Positions 1-12,116 are shown, counted from the stretch's first letter. The stretch: DNA of 64,000 nt from Litsea cubeba (GCA_012931725.1 CM022946.1:57252058-57316057); one strand, 5' to 3'. Numbers and translations: made by a program. Notes: a model not told the origin generated them from the sequence alone.

Positions 1-514
1 TGAAAAAATCGCCCAAAAAATCTGAAAAATTCCAGAAAATCCAGAAAATTGTAAAATGAAAGAATATGTGGTTCTTTGCAAAAGTAAGTAAGAAAAGGGA
101 GAGTAGCGGTGCCCTCAATAATATGAGTCCTGTATCGCTGTATAAATAGAAAATAATAGTAATTATTAGTTTTTTCACATGTATTCATGTTTCTTAGTCA
201 TAGTAATTTAGAAAGTAATGGAAAGCTCATAAAAAAAAACTAGAATATGAAATAAAGGCATAAGACTTAAGAGTTAGATCATTACTCATTAGTGAACATT
301 GAACAATCAAATATCAATACTTCAACATCCAAGGTTCAAATTCAATCAAGTGAATGAACTATGAAGTATGAAGTGATCAACAATCAACATTCAACACCAA
401 TTTAGAAATGACAGAGCAGAGAGTTAGTGAAGGAAATAGGATTAGGAATACCTTAATCACCACCAAAAGGAATGTCTACCAAGATTCAAGGCGCCATGGT
501 TATCCTCATCATCA

Positions 515-3500
515 TCATTGTTTTTCATTTCTATTGGCACCATATTGAATTTGATATTGATGAGCATTGGCATCCATAATTCCAAAGAAGGCAGCCGGAT
601 CATCATAGGAAATTGGAGGTGGAGGTGGATGTCTACCATATTGCGTTTCACCATAGTCACCATATGAGTAGGACCCTGAAGTTGAAGACTGTTCTTGTCC
701 TTGTACTTGACCATATGGAAAATAATGTGAGGGTCCTTGTCCACTGTAACTAGGGTTCCACGAATCAGTCCATGATGCTGCTTGTTGTCCTCCAACATCT
801 CCACCCATATTTCCTTGCTCATTACCACCTCCAACCCCAGGTGGTGAGTCTCTTCGGCGCCGTTGATAACCACGGCTTGGATCAAATCTTCCAGATGGTA
901 ACTCCCGTACTTCCTCTACCGGAACGACATCATCTTCATCATGTTGGTAGTATTCACTAGTACCACCTGTCCCACTGTCTCCTCCTACATCTCCTCCACC
1001 ATGGCTACTCGAAGAGACGGTGGTGGAACTAGCTTTCTCAGAAGATCCAATAGTTGCAGGTTCTTTCCCACTCCTCGTCCTACTGGACCTGGTACTAGTA
1101 CCTTCTCCTTGAGGTGGCTGGCCTTCTGCAGGTGCCTCACCTATATCCTCATCTATCAACTCTTGAATCGTTCCTTGAAACCCAGGATCTGAATCTAGCA
1201 GTGGATCCTCTATCTCGGCTAGCCATGGGAGTAAGGGATCGTCATCTCTGAATATGTTATCCAAATTAATAGGACAATAAGCAGGATCATCCCTTGCTTT
1301 TCTCTCCCTAGTTCTGTTTCTCAACTTCAAATTGTAATGACAGTATACAAGCTTGTTGAGTTTATGCATGGTAAGCCGATTCCTGGCCTTCGTGTGGATC
1401 AAAGAGAAAGTGCTCCAATTCCTCTCACAGTTGGAAGATGTTGTAGTTTGACTAAGGATGCGAACAGCCGCTCTCCTTAGATGTGGAGCACTCTCTCCAT
1501 AATTCATCCACCAATCAGCTGAAATGCAAAAAAAAAAAAAAAATATTAGATATTCGTAACCCTCTAGTCCTTCTAATCAAATTAAGATAAATAGATCAAG
1601 ACTATTTGGGTGGGGTCTTTTGTTCATAGTCATACCAGGTGGGATCCTTCCAATCGATCGTATCACAAGAGGGTCAGCAAAGGTTCCTCTCCTTTGTGTA
1701 TACATAGATATCTACAATGTGAAAATTAGAAATAAGTCAGTCAACCCCTACAGCATGTATGGCAATTGGCACTTGTCAGCATAATTAAATTCTCTTTTAA
1801 GTAACCACCCACTAACCTCTTGTACAGCATCAACTTGATCATCTGCGCTTAACAATCTCTTCAATACCTCCCGTAATCCTACCCGCAATTCTGTATCTAT
1901 TGCTTCGGTGTGTAGTTCGGCATTTTTGGTAATAGAATTCGGGATTCAAAAAATAACCTACATTAAAAATATGTAGAATGTACTGTGAGCAAACAATATA
2001 ATAAATACATTAGTTAGGAAAACAAAAGAGTATAACTATCAAAGATATATATTAATTACCTGCAGCATGCAATGGATGGTGCAACTGATCGTTCCAACGG
2101 GCATCAATAATGTCTATATATTTCTGATGATATCTAACATTTTCCATAATGGCTCGTTTTGCCCGATCCATTGCTTCATATATAAAGCCCATTGTCGGCT
2201 TGTCATCACCATCTACAAGACGCAACACTTTAACTAAAGGCTCAAAAACCTTTAATACTTTCTTCACTTTCTTCCAAAATTTATTGTCCCTCATCAAGTT
2301 TGGGACTTCAAACTCCGGACCATGAGTTGCATTGCCCCATTTCGAACGAAGCCATTCTTCCGATGCAAACATCTGAATCAGCTCCGTTCTAAACCTTACA
2401 AGGCTTTCCATAGCCAGAAAATGGGTTGCAAACCTAGTTAATCCTGGACGCAGCAAGGCATGGTTATTTGGTATCTTTTCATCAAGCTTAACAACCATGA
2501 ATGATCATATATAATCTTGTAATTTCTCTACATGCCTTGATCAATGAAGCCACTTTTGTCTTCCTTCCAATCTCTTTCCAATATGAGATCTACGCAGTGT
2601 GCTTGCACATGGGGTCCAGAATAAATGTTCACTCTTGTCCATCAACATCTTACCAGCTGCCTGAAATTGGCACCATTATCTGTAACAATTTGTTACAACA
2701 TGCTCCTCTCCCCACACTCTCTACAATTTTTTCCATAAGAGTGTATATATATACGGCTGTCCGTCTATGTTCAGTTGCATTCAACGGACCTTCACAAAGA
2801 CGGTCCCAGCGACTGAATACACCAAAAAGTTTAGTACATGTGTTTGAGTGCCGCTGGTCCACCCGTCACACATGATGGTAACACCATTCTGTTGCCACAT
2901 GGCCTAAACTTTTCCACCCATTCTTTTATTCTCTATATTCTTCTTCAAGGTATTTAGTGCCCACATCATATACGGAGGGCGCCTGTATACCCCGCCCAGC
3001 TTCGGCGGCAACATCAAGAATAGTCTGAAAATATGGGGAATCTACTGCTGTAGGTGGTATGTCTTGTGAATTAGCCATTTTGCGGTAGCTTTGGCTAACC
3101 TATCTCTTGCAGCCTTCATTACCCCCTTCACAACACTCGATATTTTTGGTTGTTAGCACCCTCTTTTCTATGTGCTAGAGGATCAAGAGGAGGAGGAAAC
3201 TGCTCTTCTAGTAGAGATAACTTCTACATCAACATCACGTTCCCGGTGTGCTAAATGCCCTACGCATAGCCCCCCCAATGCCCTTGCCCCTGCTTGGCAC
3301 AGCAGATGATGAGCCCCCTGCATCATAAAATTTGCTTCCAGCAAATGCACGACGTTTCATATTCTTCTTGTTGACTCATGATGGACTCTCGGCGTGCAGC
3401 CTCCATCTGTGCATCTTCCTCCTCATCAAAGTATTCATCCCCAAATACTTCATAACGGGCAGCATCAGCTTCTTGCCGCCTCTTTTCTTTTATCTCTACT

Positions 3501-3722
3501 TTTCTAGCTTTGTTTTGGCTAAGCAATGCTTTCATTTGTTCCTTTACTTCCCTTGGTACTTCGGTACAGCCTGCAACATTACCAGAAATATGGCCCAAGT
3601 GGTGCTTGAATCTTGTAATGCCCCCATTGGTCACTTTCCCACAAAAACTTGCATTTGATTTTCAACCTGTTATTATCAACTGCCTCACCAAAGCTCCATG
3701 CGGGATCAATATCACGAGGCAT
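515..3722 (-). pseudogene. hAT transposase, BED zinc finger / DUF659 / C-terminal dimerisation type, frameshifted
   Basis: Start ATG at 3720-3722. The reading begins MPRDIDPAW and leads into a BED finger (C-x2-C as CKFCGK, then FKHHL). A one-base gain in a T-run near 3660 breaks the frame inside the finger. DUF659-like sequence follows at about 2990-2500 with several stops, then an open stretch 2498-2052 (RPGLTRFATHFLAMESL). Short exons appear near 1950-1815 (FLNPEFYYQ) and 1712-1638 (TQRRGTFADP), separated by GT/AG introns. The C-terminal exon (about 1520-515) has the hAT dimerisation motif NCERNWSTFSLIHTKARNRL and an acidic/Gly-rich tail. The family cuts and pastes DNA in the nucleus. This copy cannot encode an intact enzyme because of the frameshift and stops. 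Confidence 0.8.
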
Positions 3723-3750
3723 TTTCACTTATCAATAGAAGATTGAATAC

Positions 3751-5021
3751 CTGGCTATAAATAATTAAATATGAACAAGTAGTATGTTAAAAATTAAAAA
3801 AACAAAGAAACATATTAGAGGAAACATATATCTAACGCTTAGGAATCATTCTCTTGACATTTAATTGGTATTTCATACTTAAAGTATAATTTTTTTTCAA
3901 AATTTAAAAAATCCGAAAATAAGAAAATAAATTAGAATTAGGAAAAGACAAAGATATGTTGGGATTGATCTATGCCAAACATAGATATAACATTGAGGAG
4001 CATTTTTCAATACATTTGATTGGCATTCCATTATTAAAAATATTTTTTTTTTTCAAAAAATAACAAAAATCCGAGAATTAAAAAATAAAAAAAGTAAAAA
4101 CACAAGCAATATATGTTGGAATGATCTATGGAAAACATAAATATCAAATGTAGGAACCATTTTCAAGACATTTGATTGGTATTCAAATATTAAAAATATT
4201 TTTTTTTCAAAAATAAATAAATCCGAAAATAAAAAATAGAAAAAAATCAACAAACATTCAAAATGTGATGGATTTGATCTATGGGGAACAAGATCTATCA
4301 TTTAGAATGCATTCCAGTGGTTTTCATGGGTTGTCCATGAGTATTCACATTTTTTTTTTCAAAAAATAAATAAATCCGAAAATAAAAAATAGAAAAAAAA
4401 TCAACAAACATTCAAATGTGATGGATTGATCTATGGGGAAACATAGATCTATCATTTAGAATGCATTTCCAAGTGGTTTCATGGGTTGTCCATGAGTATT
4501 CACATTTTTTTTTTTCAAAAAATAAATAAATCCGAAAATAAAAAATAGAGAAAAATCAATAAACATTCAAAATGTGATGGATTGATCTATGGGGAACATA
4601 GATCTATCATTAGAATGCATTTCCAAGTGATTTCATGGGTTGTCCATGAGTATTCACATTTTTTTTTTCAAAAATAAATAAATCCGAAATAAAAAATAGA
4701 GAAAAATCAATAAACATTCAAAATGTGATGGATTGATCTATGGGGAACATAGATCTATCATTTAGAATGCATTTCCAAGTGATTTCATGGGTTGTCCATG
4801 AGTATTCACATTTTTTTTTTCAAAAATAAAATAAATCCGAAAATAAAAAATAGAAAAAAATAAAATAAAAATAAAATAAGTGTGCATGATGAAAGGGAAA
4901 CATGGATCTCATCATATTACAAGACAAGGAAGCATTTTATAGTACTTAGACTCTTAGAAAGACATGAATAGATGATCTCAAAGTTAAAGAACTAGAAAAA
5001 AATCCCAAAAGAAAAACATAC
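3751..5021 (-). other. predicted 5'-UTR intron of the hAT transposase gene
   Basis: On the minus strand a donor CTAG|GTATGT falls at 5022/5021 and an acceptor TATAGCCAG|GTATTC at 3751/3750, just upstream of the transposase ATG at 3722. A TATA box lies ~200 bp upstream of the donor. The intron length would be 1271 bp, and most of it is the ~154-bp tandem array. The sites are by eye and no transcript is available. Confidence 0.5.
3832..4860. repeat. ~154-bp tandem repeat array, about 6.7 units
   Basis: The marker word ATCCGA(A/G)AAT recurs at about 3911, 4069, 4221, 4373, 4530, 4682 and 4835, so the spacing is 152-158 bp. Each unit contains a T-run followed by CAAAAATAAATAAATCC, then GTGATGGATTGATCTATGG, ATAGATCTATCATTTAGAA and a CATGGGTTGTCCATGAG half-palindrome. 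The four right-hand units are nearly identical and the left ones are diverged. The array is inside the predicted 5'-UTR intron of the hAT transposase gene. Confidence 0.85.
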
Positions 5022-5230
5022 CTAGATGGAATGGAAGCTTGGGCCTTGGATCTTGTAATTGTTTGTGTTTGATTCCTTCCAATTTGATGTTAAAACACTT
5101 GTCTTGTAGTAAAATCTTGAAAATGAGTTGAAAATTTGGAGTTGGGAGGCTCTACACAGCAGTGAAGGGAGTTACGTAGACAAAAATAGAGAAAAAGGAG
5201 TGCTAGGGCCGGCTGGGAAGGAAGGGGGGG

Positions 5231-5240
5231 CTTTTTATAC
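5231..5240 (-). promoter_or_regulatory. TATA box of the hAT transposase transcript
   Basis: The minus strand reads GGGGTATAAAAAGCCC here. It lies just downstream of the palindrome cluster and ~215 bp upstream of the predicted first donor. This is the expected layout for a transposon promoter. Prediction only. Confidence 0.55.
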
Positions 5241-5250
5241 CCCCAGCCGC

Positions 5251-5425
5251 AACGTAGCGGCCGCTACGCTTTGTGGCGGCCGCTAACAGGTATTTATCGG
5301 CCGCCACGGCTGATAACGGGTGCGATACGGTCGTGGCGGCCGCTATTTTCATGTAGCGTGGCGGACTCGGCCGCCACGCCCGATTTATCGGCCGCTACGC
5401 TACGTAGCGGCCGCTATTTTCATCC
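5251..5425. repeat. GC-rich palindrome cluster (GCGGCCGC-type subterminal repeats)
   Basis: In 175 bp there are about eight copies of a TAGCGGCCGCTA / GGCGGCCGCTA / CGGCCGCCACG motif, in both orientations, spaced by short AT-rich linkers such as GGTATTTAT and TATTTTCAT. The surrounding DNA is AT-rich, so the block stands out sharply. Short subterminal motifs that bind the transposase are known for hAT elements. That role is inferred from position. Confidence 0.7.
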
Positions 5426-5430
5426 ATGTT

Positions 5431-6201
5431 CATGTGTTTCAATAAATAGCATGTGATGGAAATTCTGAGGCAGATAGGTTGGTATGAGAGGTTCTAGTAG
5501 GTTTCTACATCTTATGTATCATCTGTACATTGATCTTTGTTAAAATCTTGATATTACCACTTCAAGAAATGAAGTAGTTCTTTGTGGGTTTCTGTATCGT
5601 ATGTATTCATTCTCTGAACATCTGTATCGTATGTATTCATTCTCTGAACACGATCTTTGTTAAAAGCTTGATGTTGCTGTTTCAAGAAATTAAGTATGAA
5701 GTAAAAGAGAGACTACTAAAAAAAAAGAGTATAATATATAAAGTGATTTACACTATCCAGAAAGGTGTGAAGGTATCCTTGCTTCTCTCTTATTGTGATT
5801 TGCTTCTTTTATTCTAAATTTTAGTTGATTATGGAGGATGAATTTAGTAACAATTAGCATACCCTAAATTCAATGTTTCTTTTTAAAGTAGAATTAGAAT
5901 TCACTTTTGATTAGCAATGTTTATGCAAGAACAACTAAAATGCATCTATGTTCTTCGCATGAGCTATGTGATACATGGGGCCCACATGTCTTTGGTTTTT
6001 AGCGCTAATCCCCTTTATCTTTCCTTTTTCTTATAGAATATTTTATTCCTTTGATTATACACGTGTTTTTTGTTCACTATTACAACCTGAGGCACTTTGT
6101 AATTATGGCTCCCTTTGAGGGGCAATGAGGGATGATTGTTGAACTTCATTCTGCTGAGGTGGATGTGTGGAAGTAATGCAGTTATGTATATGTTCTTTCA
6201 G
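5431..6201 (+). other. presumed PBF1 intron sequence upstream of the first visible exon
   Basis: AT-rich DNA with no open frame that matches the N-terminal part of proteasome beta-6. It ends in a good acceptor (TTCTTTCAG at 6193-6201). Apart from the 30-bp duplication I see no features. Confidence 0.6.
5591..5650. repeat. 30-bp tandem duplication
   Basis: Two directly adjacent, identical 30-bp copies beginning TCTGTATCGTATGTATTC occupy 5591-5620 and 5621-5650. They are in presumed PBF1 intron sequence. No function is suggested. Confidence 0.9.
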
Positions 6202-9200
6202 AGCAGATAAAAGTGTCATGGCCTCCTCTGGCTTCCAGGCTGATGTGAAAGCTCTGCAAAAGAACTTGGCAGCTAGACACCTGGTGAGTGGTTTTTTTTA
6301 ATGGCGATATCTTGTAAGTGGTTAGGACTCAAAAGATATAATTTCACAATTGTGACATCTTTCATCAGACCTAATGTAGTTCATTGTGCTTTGTAATAAA
6401 CCATATACCAACCCAAAAGCTTAAGCTTATAGGTGGAAGGCCCATACAGATATATTAAGACTTGTCAAGTGTATTACTTAGGCAATGTGGGGTGTGGGAC
6501 TGTTGGACTTCCCAACAGTCCCCCTCACATGCAGGCCCAATAGATTTCATGGTCGGGCCTGTCACGTGCGCTACACAAGAACAACGGGATCGGAACCCGC
6601 TCTAATACCATGTAATAAACCATATACTAACCCAAAAGCTTAAGCTTATAGGTAGAAGGCCTATACAAATATATTAAGACATGTCAAGCCTATTACTTAG
6701 GCGATGTGGGATGTGGGACCCCACATCCCAACATGCTTAATATCATTAAATGTGTGTTCAGCTAATATATTTTTGTTCTATGATGCCGATATGCTGATAC
6801 AAGACTGGTGTAGGATTTTGCTTTACTTGAATGTAGGACCATAACATAACATTCTTTATTGGGAAAACCTTTAACTGAGCCGGCGCTCCTAAACACCTGG
6901 TGGGGCTCACATTATATGTGAGAAATGATATTATAGTCTCAATAGTCAACACTACTACGAGTGCTAAAATTAGTTATGTATTGTGGATTCTTAAGATCGA
7001 CTTTTGGATCAAAGCGGCCATGTATTATTGTAATTACCCAAATACCACATGAATCACAGTGTTGTACTGTCGGCACCCCAAGATAAATGTGAGATTACCA
7101 AGTGGCAAAGATCACTTACATCCAACAATGAATAAGAATCTGATCTGAGTGATATTTGGACCAATGACCATTAATTACGCCTTTTATTTTCTTCAAAGCT
7201 TAAGGTACCCGAAGGAGGAAGCACTCAAGAAGCACATTCAGTGGCTGAACTATGTAATCATCAACACCAACTACTTTGAGCATCCCCTTGGCACTATTAA
7301 ATTTTTAACACCCCTTGGTAAACTGAAAGTGGAAAACTACTAAAACCCAGAATAGGTACAAGTATAGTAAAGCTTGTGTAATACTTCCAATGAATATGAT
7401 AATTGTACGTAATTTGCTTGCCCATGCAAGTGTTCTCCTGATCTTTAATTTTCAGACTACTCCCAAGCTCTTGAAAGTGGTGGATCACAAACATGATTAG
7501 TATTGGTATGTTTAGTGGTTCTCTAATCCATAGACAGCTCTGAAGTTTCTTCTTGTTCTAGACATGGTATATATACAAGGAAGATATTTTCCCCACGTTC
7601 AGTTTTTAACTCTTCTCAAAGCCTTGCCCCAACTATGATGGGGTCAACTACATGAATTATGTTTCTCCATTCAGATCTATCGTGGGCAAAATCTTCGGAT
7701 AGGTTGCACTTCAGATCTATTCTTACTACTTCCATCCACTGTCCTCTTCGGCCTACCCTTTCCCCTTGGTGGGCCATTAACCTGCATAAAATTTTTTTTC
7801 CTCACCGGTGCCATCGCTAGCCTGCATTAGGCATGTCCAAACCATATCAAATGCGTTTTTCTTATGTTATGACCTATTCATGCTGTCCCTAAATGTGGTC
7901 CCGAAAGTGCTCAATTATGATTCTATCTTACCTAGTTTTACCACACATCCACAACAACATTCTCGTCTTTGTTACACTCATTTTGTGCCAGTGTTGCTTC
8001 TTGATTGGTTAACATTTTGCTCCATAGGTCATAACTAGCCTAATCGTTGTACTGTAAAATTTTCCATTCAATCCTATTGGTATGCACCAATCACAAAGCA
8101 CTCTAGAAGCAAGTCTCCATTTCAACCATTCCGCTCTTATCATAAGTTCGACATTTTCCTCAATCTCTCCATTTTTACTAATTATCGAGCTAAGGTATTG
8201 GAATGAGTCTCTTTGTGGTGTCTCTTGGGCTTCAATTCTTACAGTAGTTTCAACTCTTTGTACATCTCCACTGAAGTTGAAATCTATATCTTCTGTCTTT
8301 GTATGACTTATTTTAAAGCCCATGAATTCTAAAGCCTCTCATCATCTCTTTAAGTCTTTGTACATCTCTCAATTCAGTTTTAACTCTAATTTAATAGTGG
8401 AATATATATCACCTGTGATAAAGTGGGTTGATTCTAATCTAAGTGAACTACCTAATAGCTAAGAACCTTTCAGAGTTGAGACTTTTAAACCTTCGTATAT
8501 CTATTAGTCAGCAATGACAATATCTACTGGTCTTTTGATGGAGCTCCACATGGAGCGGGATCCATAGACTCTTGAAAGAAACTTAATTTATCTCATTCTC
8601 TCATGCCGTTTGGCATTTTACTATTAAAGTAAAGTGGAGTGAAGTGAAATGAAAAGTATGAATAAAATATGTAGTGGGTTATGATGGTATTTTATTTTTA
8701 GTTGTTTGGGATGGAATATTGTTGACTTTTGGTATGGGAAATGGAGTTTTTTTGTCTTTTAGTTAATAAATGTGGTTACTTTTTGACTTTTTGTTGGAAA
8801 AGTTGGAGGGAGTTTTGAGAAAAAGTGCTTTTGATGTGATGTTTAGGATGACTTAACTTTACTTGACTTTACTAGTCAAGTTATCAAACGGGATGCAGGT
8901 CAGCCTGTATAACTTGTCCTTATAAGTTGTTTGTTTTCCTTTAGTCCATATGCGGAAGTTTCAGTTTGTAATGTTGGAAAGTCAAATAAAAGCACATGTA
9001 GGTAAAATAAAATAATATTGTTGTTTTACCATTAGACATGTTACATCATCTAGATTGATAAGCATGCAGTTTCCATATATATTACTTCAGAGACTTTCTT
9101 TAAACTGAAGCTGGAATGTTGGAACTCGGTTTTAGAAGTATTTAAGGCCTTAAATTTTGGTATATGGTGGCACCAGTTTTCTCTATATGATTGTACTTCA

Positions 9201-10940
9201 GTTTCAGAAGTTTATGATTGATAGCTTTTTTGATCATTAGTTAGCTGCTTTGAATTGCTTTCTTCCCACTTTGGCTTCATCCACTGTTATGTTGAGAGAT
9301 CCTCAGTTACTCAACCAAACTGCACATAAATTGACAAGGGCCCACAGCATAGTTAAAAGGTGCTCATTCCTCAACCATGTTGTTTGAGGTTGAAGTCATG
9401 TTATCTATCCAAAAGAAAAGGAACTACTCATCTTTGTTGTGAACAATAGTAGCACATATAGTTAATTGTTCAAAAAATATGCAATTTAGAAGACCGACAC
9501 AGACAGTTATTGATGTTGTTCTGTTGTCATTTTTGTGGTTTGCGAGCAGATCTATCAGCACCAGCACAACAAGCAAATGAGCTGTCCTGCTATGGCCCAG
9601 CTTCTATCCAACACCCTTTACTATAAACGTTTCTTCCCATATTATGCTTTCAATGTCCTTGGTGGCCTTGATATTGAAGGTAAGGCTGTTCGCTAGGGGT
9701 GAAATTTAATCTGCATGCAGCACTCTGGTTCAGGTATCTGGTTCATTTCACTCAAATCATGTGTGGCATGAATGCAAGATCCTATATGGTTAGATAATTC
9801 ATCTGCTGGGTCATGCTATGGCTGGACCACTGTTCTCAGATTGAGAGTGGATAATAGTGCCCATCTAGTTAGGGGACCTATTTTCCTTGTTTCAAATTAT
9901 CTAACCATTGAAACTTTTCTCCTGTGACTCGTGCATCTTACCAAATAAGAGGTATGCCATACAGGCGTGTACCTTAATTTGAGTTCTTTCCTCAAGTGAG
10001 AGAGTGGGAGTTTAAAGTTGGAGTTATAAACTGGATCTCAATATGTAAAGAAGCTTCCCTTAACGTCCCTCTCAATTTCTTTCTGTTTTTTCAGGAAAGG
10101 GTTGTGTCTTTACATATGATGCGGTTGGGTCATACGAGAGAGTTGGATACAGTGCCCAAGGTTCTGGCTCCACACTCATCATGCCTGTCTTGGACAACCA
10201 ACTGAAATCGCCTAGCCCACTTCTTTTACCCGCAAAGGTAGAGTCTGAATTTACTTTCTGCTGTCTCTGTTTCCTCTATAGTTTCTTGGCTTGTAACTTA
10301 AAACTCAAAATATGGATATACAGGATGCGGTGACTCCATTATCAGAAATGGAAGCAGTTGATTTGGTGAAAGACGTTTTTGCCTCCGCAACAGAAAGGGA
10401 TATCTACACTGTGAGTCTGATAGATCTAGTATTCTTCAATAGGCTAGACTACAAAATGCGTTTTTACTACTGAAAAATTTGTGGCCATTCATCCACCTCA
10501 TGCTCGTGGCCTATGGCATGCTAATCTGACTCTATACAATTGTGAGACCCACATGTTGGAGAATAGATCGGAGCTTCTCTGATCATGCAAAATTTGCCAC
10601 CCAGTTTGAGAGAACGGCCAGGAGTGAAATGCCATAGATGAAAGTGGACAGTTAAGATCATCTTGATCAGCATGATTTTTGGGTGGCATCTGGATTTGTG
10701 TGCATGTATGCGGACTTGCCATGTGTGTGGTGGAAGTTGCTTCATTTTGACATGTAGGCAATGCATTTAGTAGCCCGATCACCTTCATTTAGCATATAAC
10801 AGATGGCATCCAAGCTATTAATGAAAGCCTATAGCAACTTTTAATTTCCTGTGGATATTATGTAGGGAGATAGCGTGGAAATCGTCATTGTTAATGCCGG
10901 GGGCATTCGGCGTGAGTATACAGATCTCAGGAAAGATTAA
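6202..10940 (+). CDS. PBF1: 20S proteasome subunit beta type-1 (beta-6), last five exons, 5' part outside window
   Basis: Exons by GT/AG sites and protein match: 6202-6283, 9550-9679, 10095-10237, 10324-10410 and 10866-10940 (stop TAA). Phases join without a break, giving about 171 residues. The family is about 223 residues in Arabidopsis, so ~50 N-terminal residues are missing and are expected left of 6202. Recognisable segments are MASSGFQADVKALQKNLAAR, NKQMSCPAMAQLLSNTLYY, FNVLGGLD, GCVFTYDAVGSYERVGY, MPVLDNQLKSPSPLLLPAK and the C-terminal DLRKD. Beta-6 is a non-proteolytic structural subunit of the beta ring, acting in the 20S core in cytosol and nucleus. The visible exons are intact. The 3.27-kb intron 6284-9549 holds a TRIM, a LINE remnant and a possible MITE. 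Confidence 0.92.
6392..6733 (-). mobile_element. TRIM (miniature LTR retrotransposon), structurally complete
   Basis: Two direct repeats, 6611-6733 (5' LTR on the minus strand, 123 bp) and 6392-6517 (3' LTR, 126 bp), both run TGTTGGGA...TTTATTACA on the minus strand. Directly after the 5' LTR is a primer binding site, TGGTATTAGAGC (6599-6610), one base from the common plant tRNA-iMet PBS. A purine tract TGAGGGGGAC (6518-6527) precedes the 3' LTR. The internal part is 93 bp and non-coding. The 5-bp TSD TGCTT flanks the element (6387-6391 and 6734-6738). It has no genes, so it must have been copied by enzymes of another element. Confidence 0.88.
7610..8340 (-). mobile_element. RTE-type LINE, 3' end of reverse transcriptase ORF, decayed
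   Basis: The minus strand 8323-8009 reads GFKISHTKTE, FNFSGDVQRVETTVRIEAQE, YLSSIISKNGEIEENVE and AEWLKWRLASRVLCDW. These are the C-terminal RT-side motifs of plant RTE non-LTR elements. The match continues through 8008-7610 with several stops (MLLWMCGKTR, then PPRGKG-like and a final IVGTRL-like end near 7620). Only the 3' part is present, as is usual for 5'-truncated LINEs. It lies in a PBF1 intron, antisense to the gene. Confidence 0.8.
8602..8895. mobile_element. possible MITE with imperfect terminal inverted repeats
   Basis: The left end CATGCCGTTTGGCA...TATTAAAG and the right end, read in reverse complement, CATCCCGTTTGATA...TAGTAAAG match imperfectly over about 30 bp. The interior is AT-rich and non-coding. 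No TSD was found, so this call is weak. Confidence 0.35.
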
Positions 10941-11932
10941 TCGCTTGATTGCTGCTGTGCTAAGGCTGAATCCAGAACCAACACATGAGAAGTGGTGGTG
11001 CAGTGTCACGGTGGATCTTTTGGTATTTCCAAGAACATCATGTACTGATTTTTAGTTACTTTAGGGAATGATGGCAAACAATTTCTCTCTTTTTTTTTTA
11101 ATATATATTTCTTTTCTATTTCTATGAGAATGTTGGCGTGAGTGCCTATTTGACATATTTGTGTTATTGTATGAACAATATACATTCAGATGCCTTACCT
11201 TTTAAGGGATTTAGTGTCTTGAAGCACACTTTGTTTAATTGTTAGGGGAAGGCCATATATAGTTAGGTTCATGCCTTTTGTAAGATGCTGCAAATTTTAG
11301 AGACAATTACCAAGAGGGGCATTACTGAATGCTGTGGAAACAAACATTGGGTTGCATTATTTCTGGCCTCTGGGAAGGACTCGAAGCCACTCTCTCTTCG
11401 CCTGCGTGTGGGGGTGGGGGTGTTGCTAACCAGTGTGGGTGGGGGGCATTTGGTGTTGCTAATTAGCTGTGCTAATGTGGATGAAGCAGCACAGGGAACG
11501 AAGGAGGTAGCCAACGGGCTATTCTAAATGGCTTAGAGTAGGATGTCTTGGTCTCACACCACAGACAAGAGAGAATCACACATTTGAGAAAGCTCTTCTA
11601 TATATCCCAGGAGAATGGATTACATCCTATATATTAGAGTCACATAATTTTAGTAATCAATCTCTACTATTAAGAAACTTAATTCTAAGAATCTTGAAAA
11701 TTAGAAACTACCTAATCAAAGCAATTAAAGAAATCCACTAAATGTGGAAAAATAATCTAGGAAGTCTAAAACTAGTAACTCCACTGTTGGGCCTTGTGGG
11801 CTTTAGGCCTTGTGGAATATACTTTCAATCGGGGCCCAGTAGTCTGGCCTGCATTTGTGGAGATATCTCTAGCTTCTCATTTGGATGGCCACCAATGTCA
11901 CATACATGTTGCAATATTAGGCTTTTTTTTAT

Positions 11933-11950
11933 TATATATATATATATATA
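11933..11950. repeat. (TA)n microsatellite
   Basis: Eighteen bases of alternating T and A. Confidence 0.9.
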
Positions 11951-12084
11951 GAATATGAGATTATTATGGTAGAATATCCTATATATTAGGAATCAGGTTG
12001 TTTGATATAAGATAGAATACTAAGATAATTTGAATGGACTTGATCTTTTAAATAAGGGAAATTCTCAAAAACGCCCCTTTTATC

Positions 12085-12116
12085 CCCCCCTCCCCCTCCC
12101 CTTCCCCTTCCCCTTC
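12085..12116. repeat. C/T-rich tract (CCCCTT-type repeat)
   Basis: An uninterrupted pyrimidine stretch made of CCCCTCC and CCCCTT units. The complementary strand is G-rich and could form G-runs. No linked gene. Confidence 0.85.

Larger units (their letters stand above)
1..5430 (-). mobile_element. hAT DNA transposon (decayed, left end outside window)
   Basis: The parts fit one autonomous hAT element read on the minus strand. From right to left they are: a GC-rich palindrome cluster (5251-5425), a TATA box (5231-5240), a 5'-UTR intron with a tandem array, a BED-finger/DUF659/hAT-dimerisation transposase gene (3722 to 515), and an AT-rich 3' flank. I could not find a terminal inverted repeat or TSD. 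The right boundary (~5430, where the palindromes stop) is an estimate, and the left end lies outside the window. By position the element probably sits in an upstream intron of PBF1, because the exons that should precede 6202 are not seen. The superfamily is well supported by the transposase; the exact ends are not. Confidence 0.75.

Noticed and set aside
457..1192. Short open frames on both strands (457-885, 772-960, 941-1192)
   Set aside because: They are shadows of the C-terminal hAT transposase exon, which carries the recognisable domain.
6392..6733. Cassandra-type TRIM carrying a 5S rRNA-like region
   Set aside because: I see no 5S internal promoter boxes in the LTRs, so a generic TRIM call is safer.
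11285..11527. 80-residue plus-strand open frame after PBF1
   Set aside because: No family resemblance, and the opposite strand is open as well. It is in the 3' flank.
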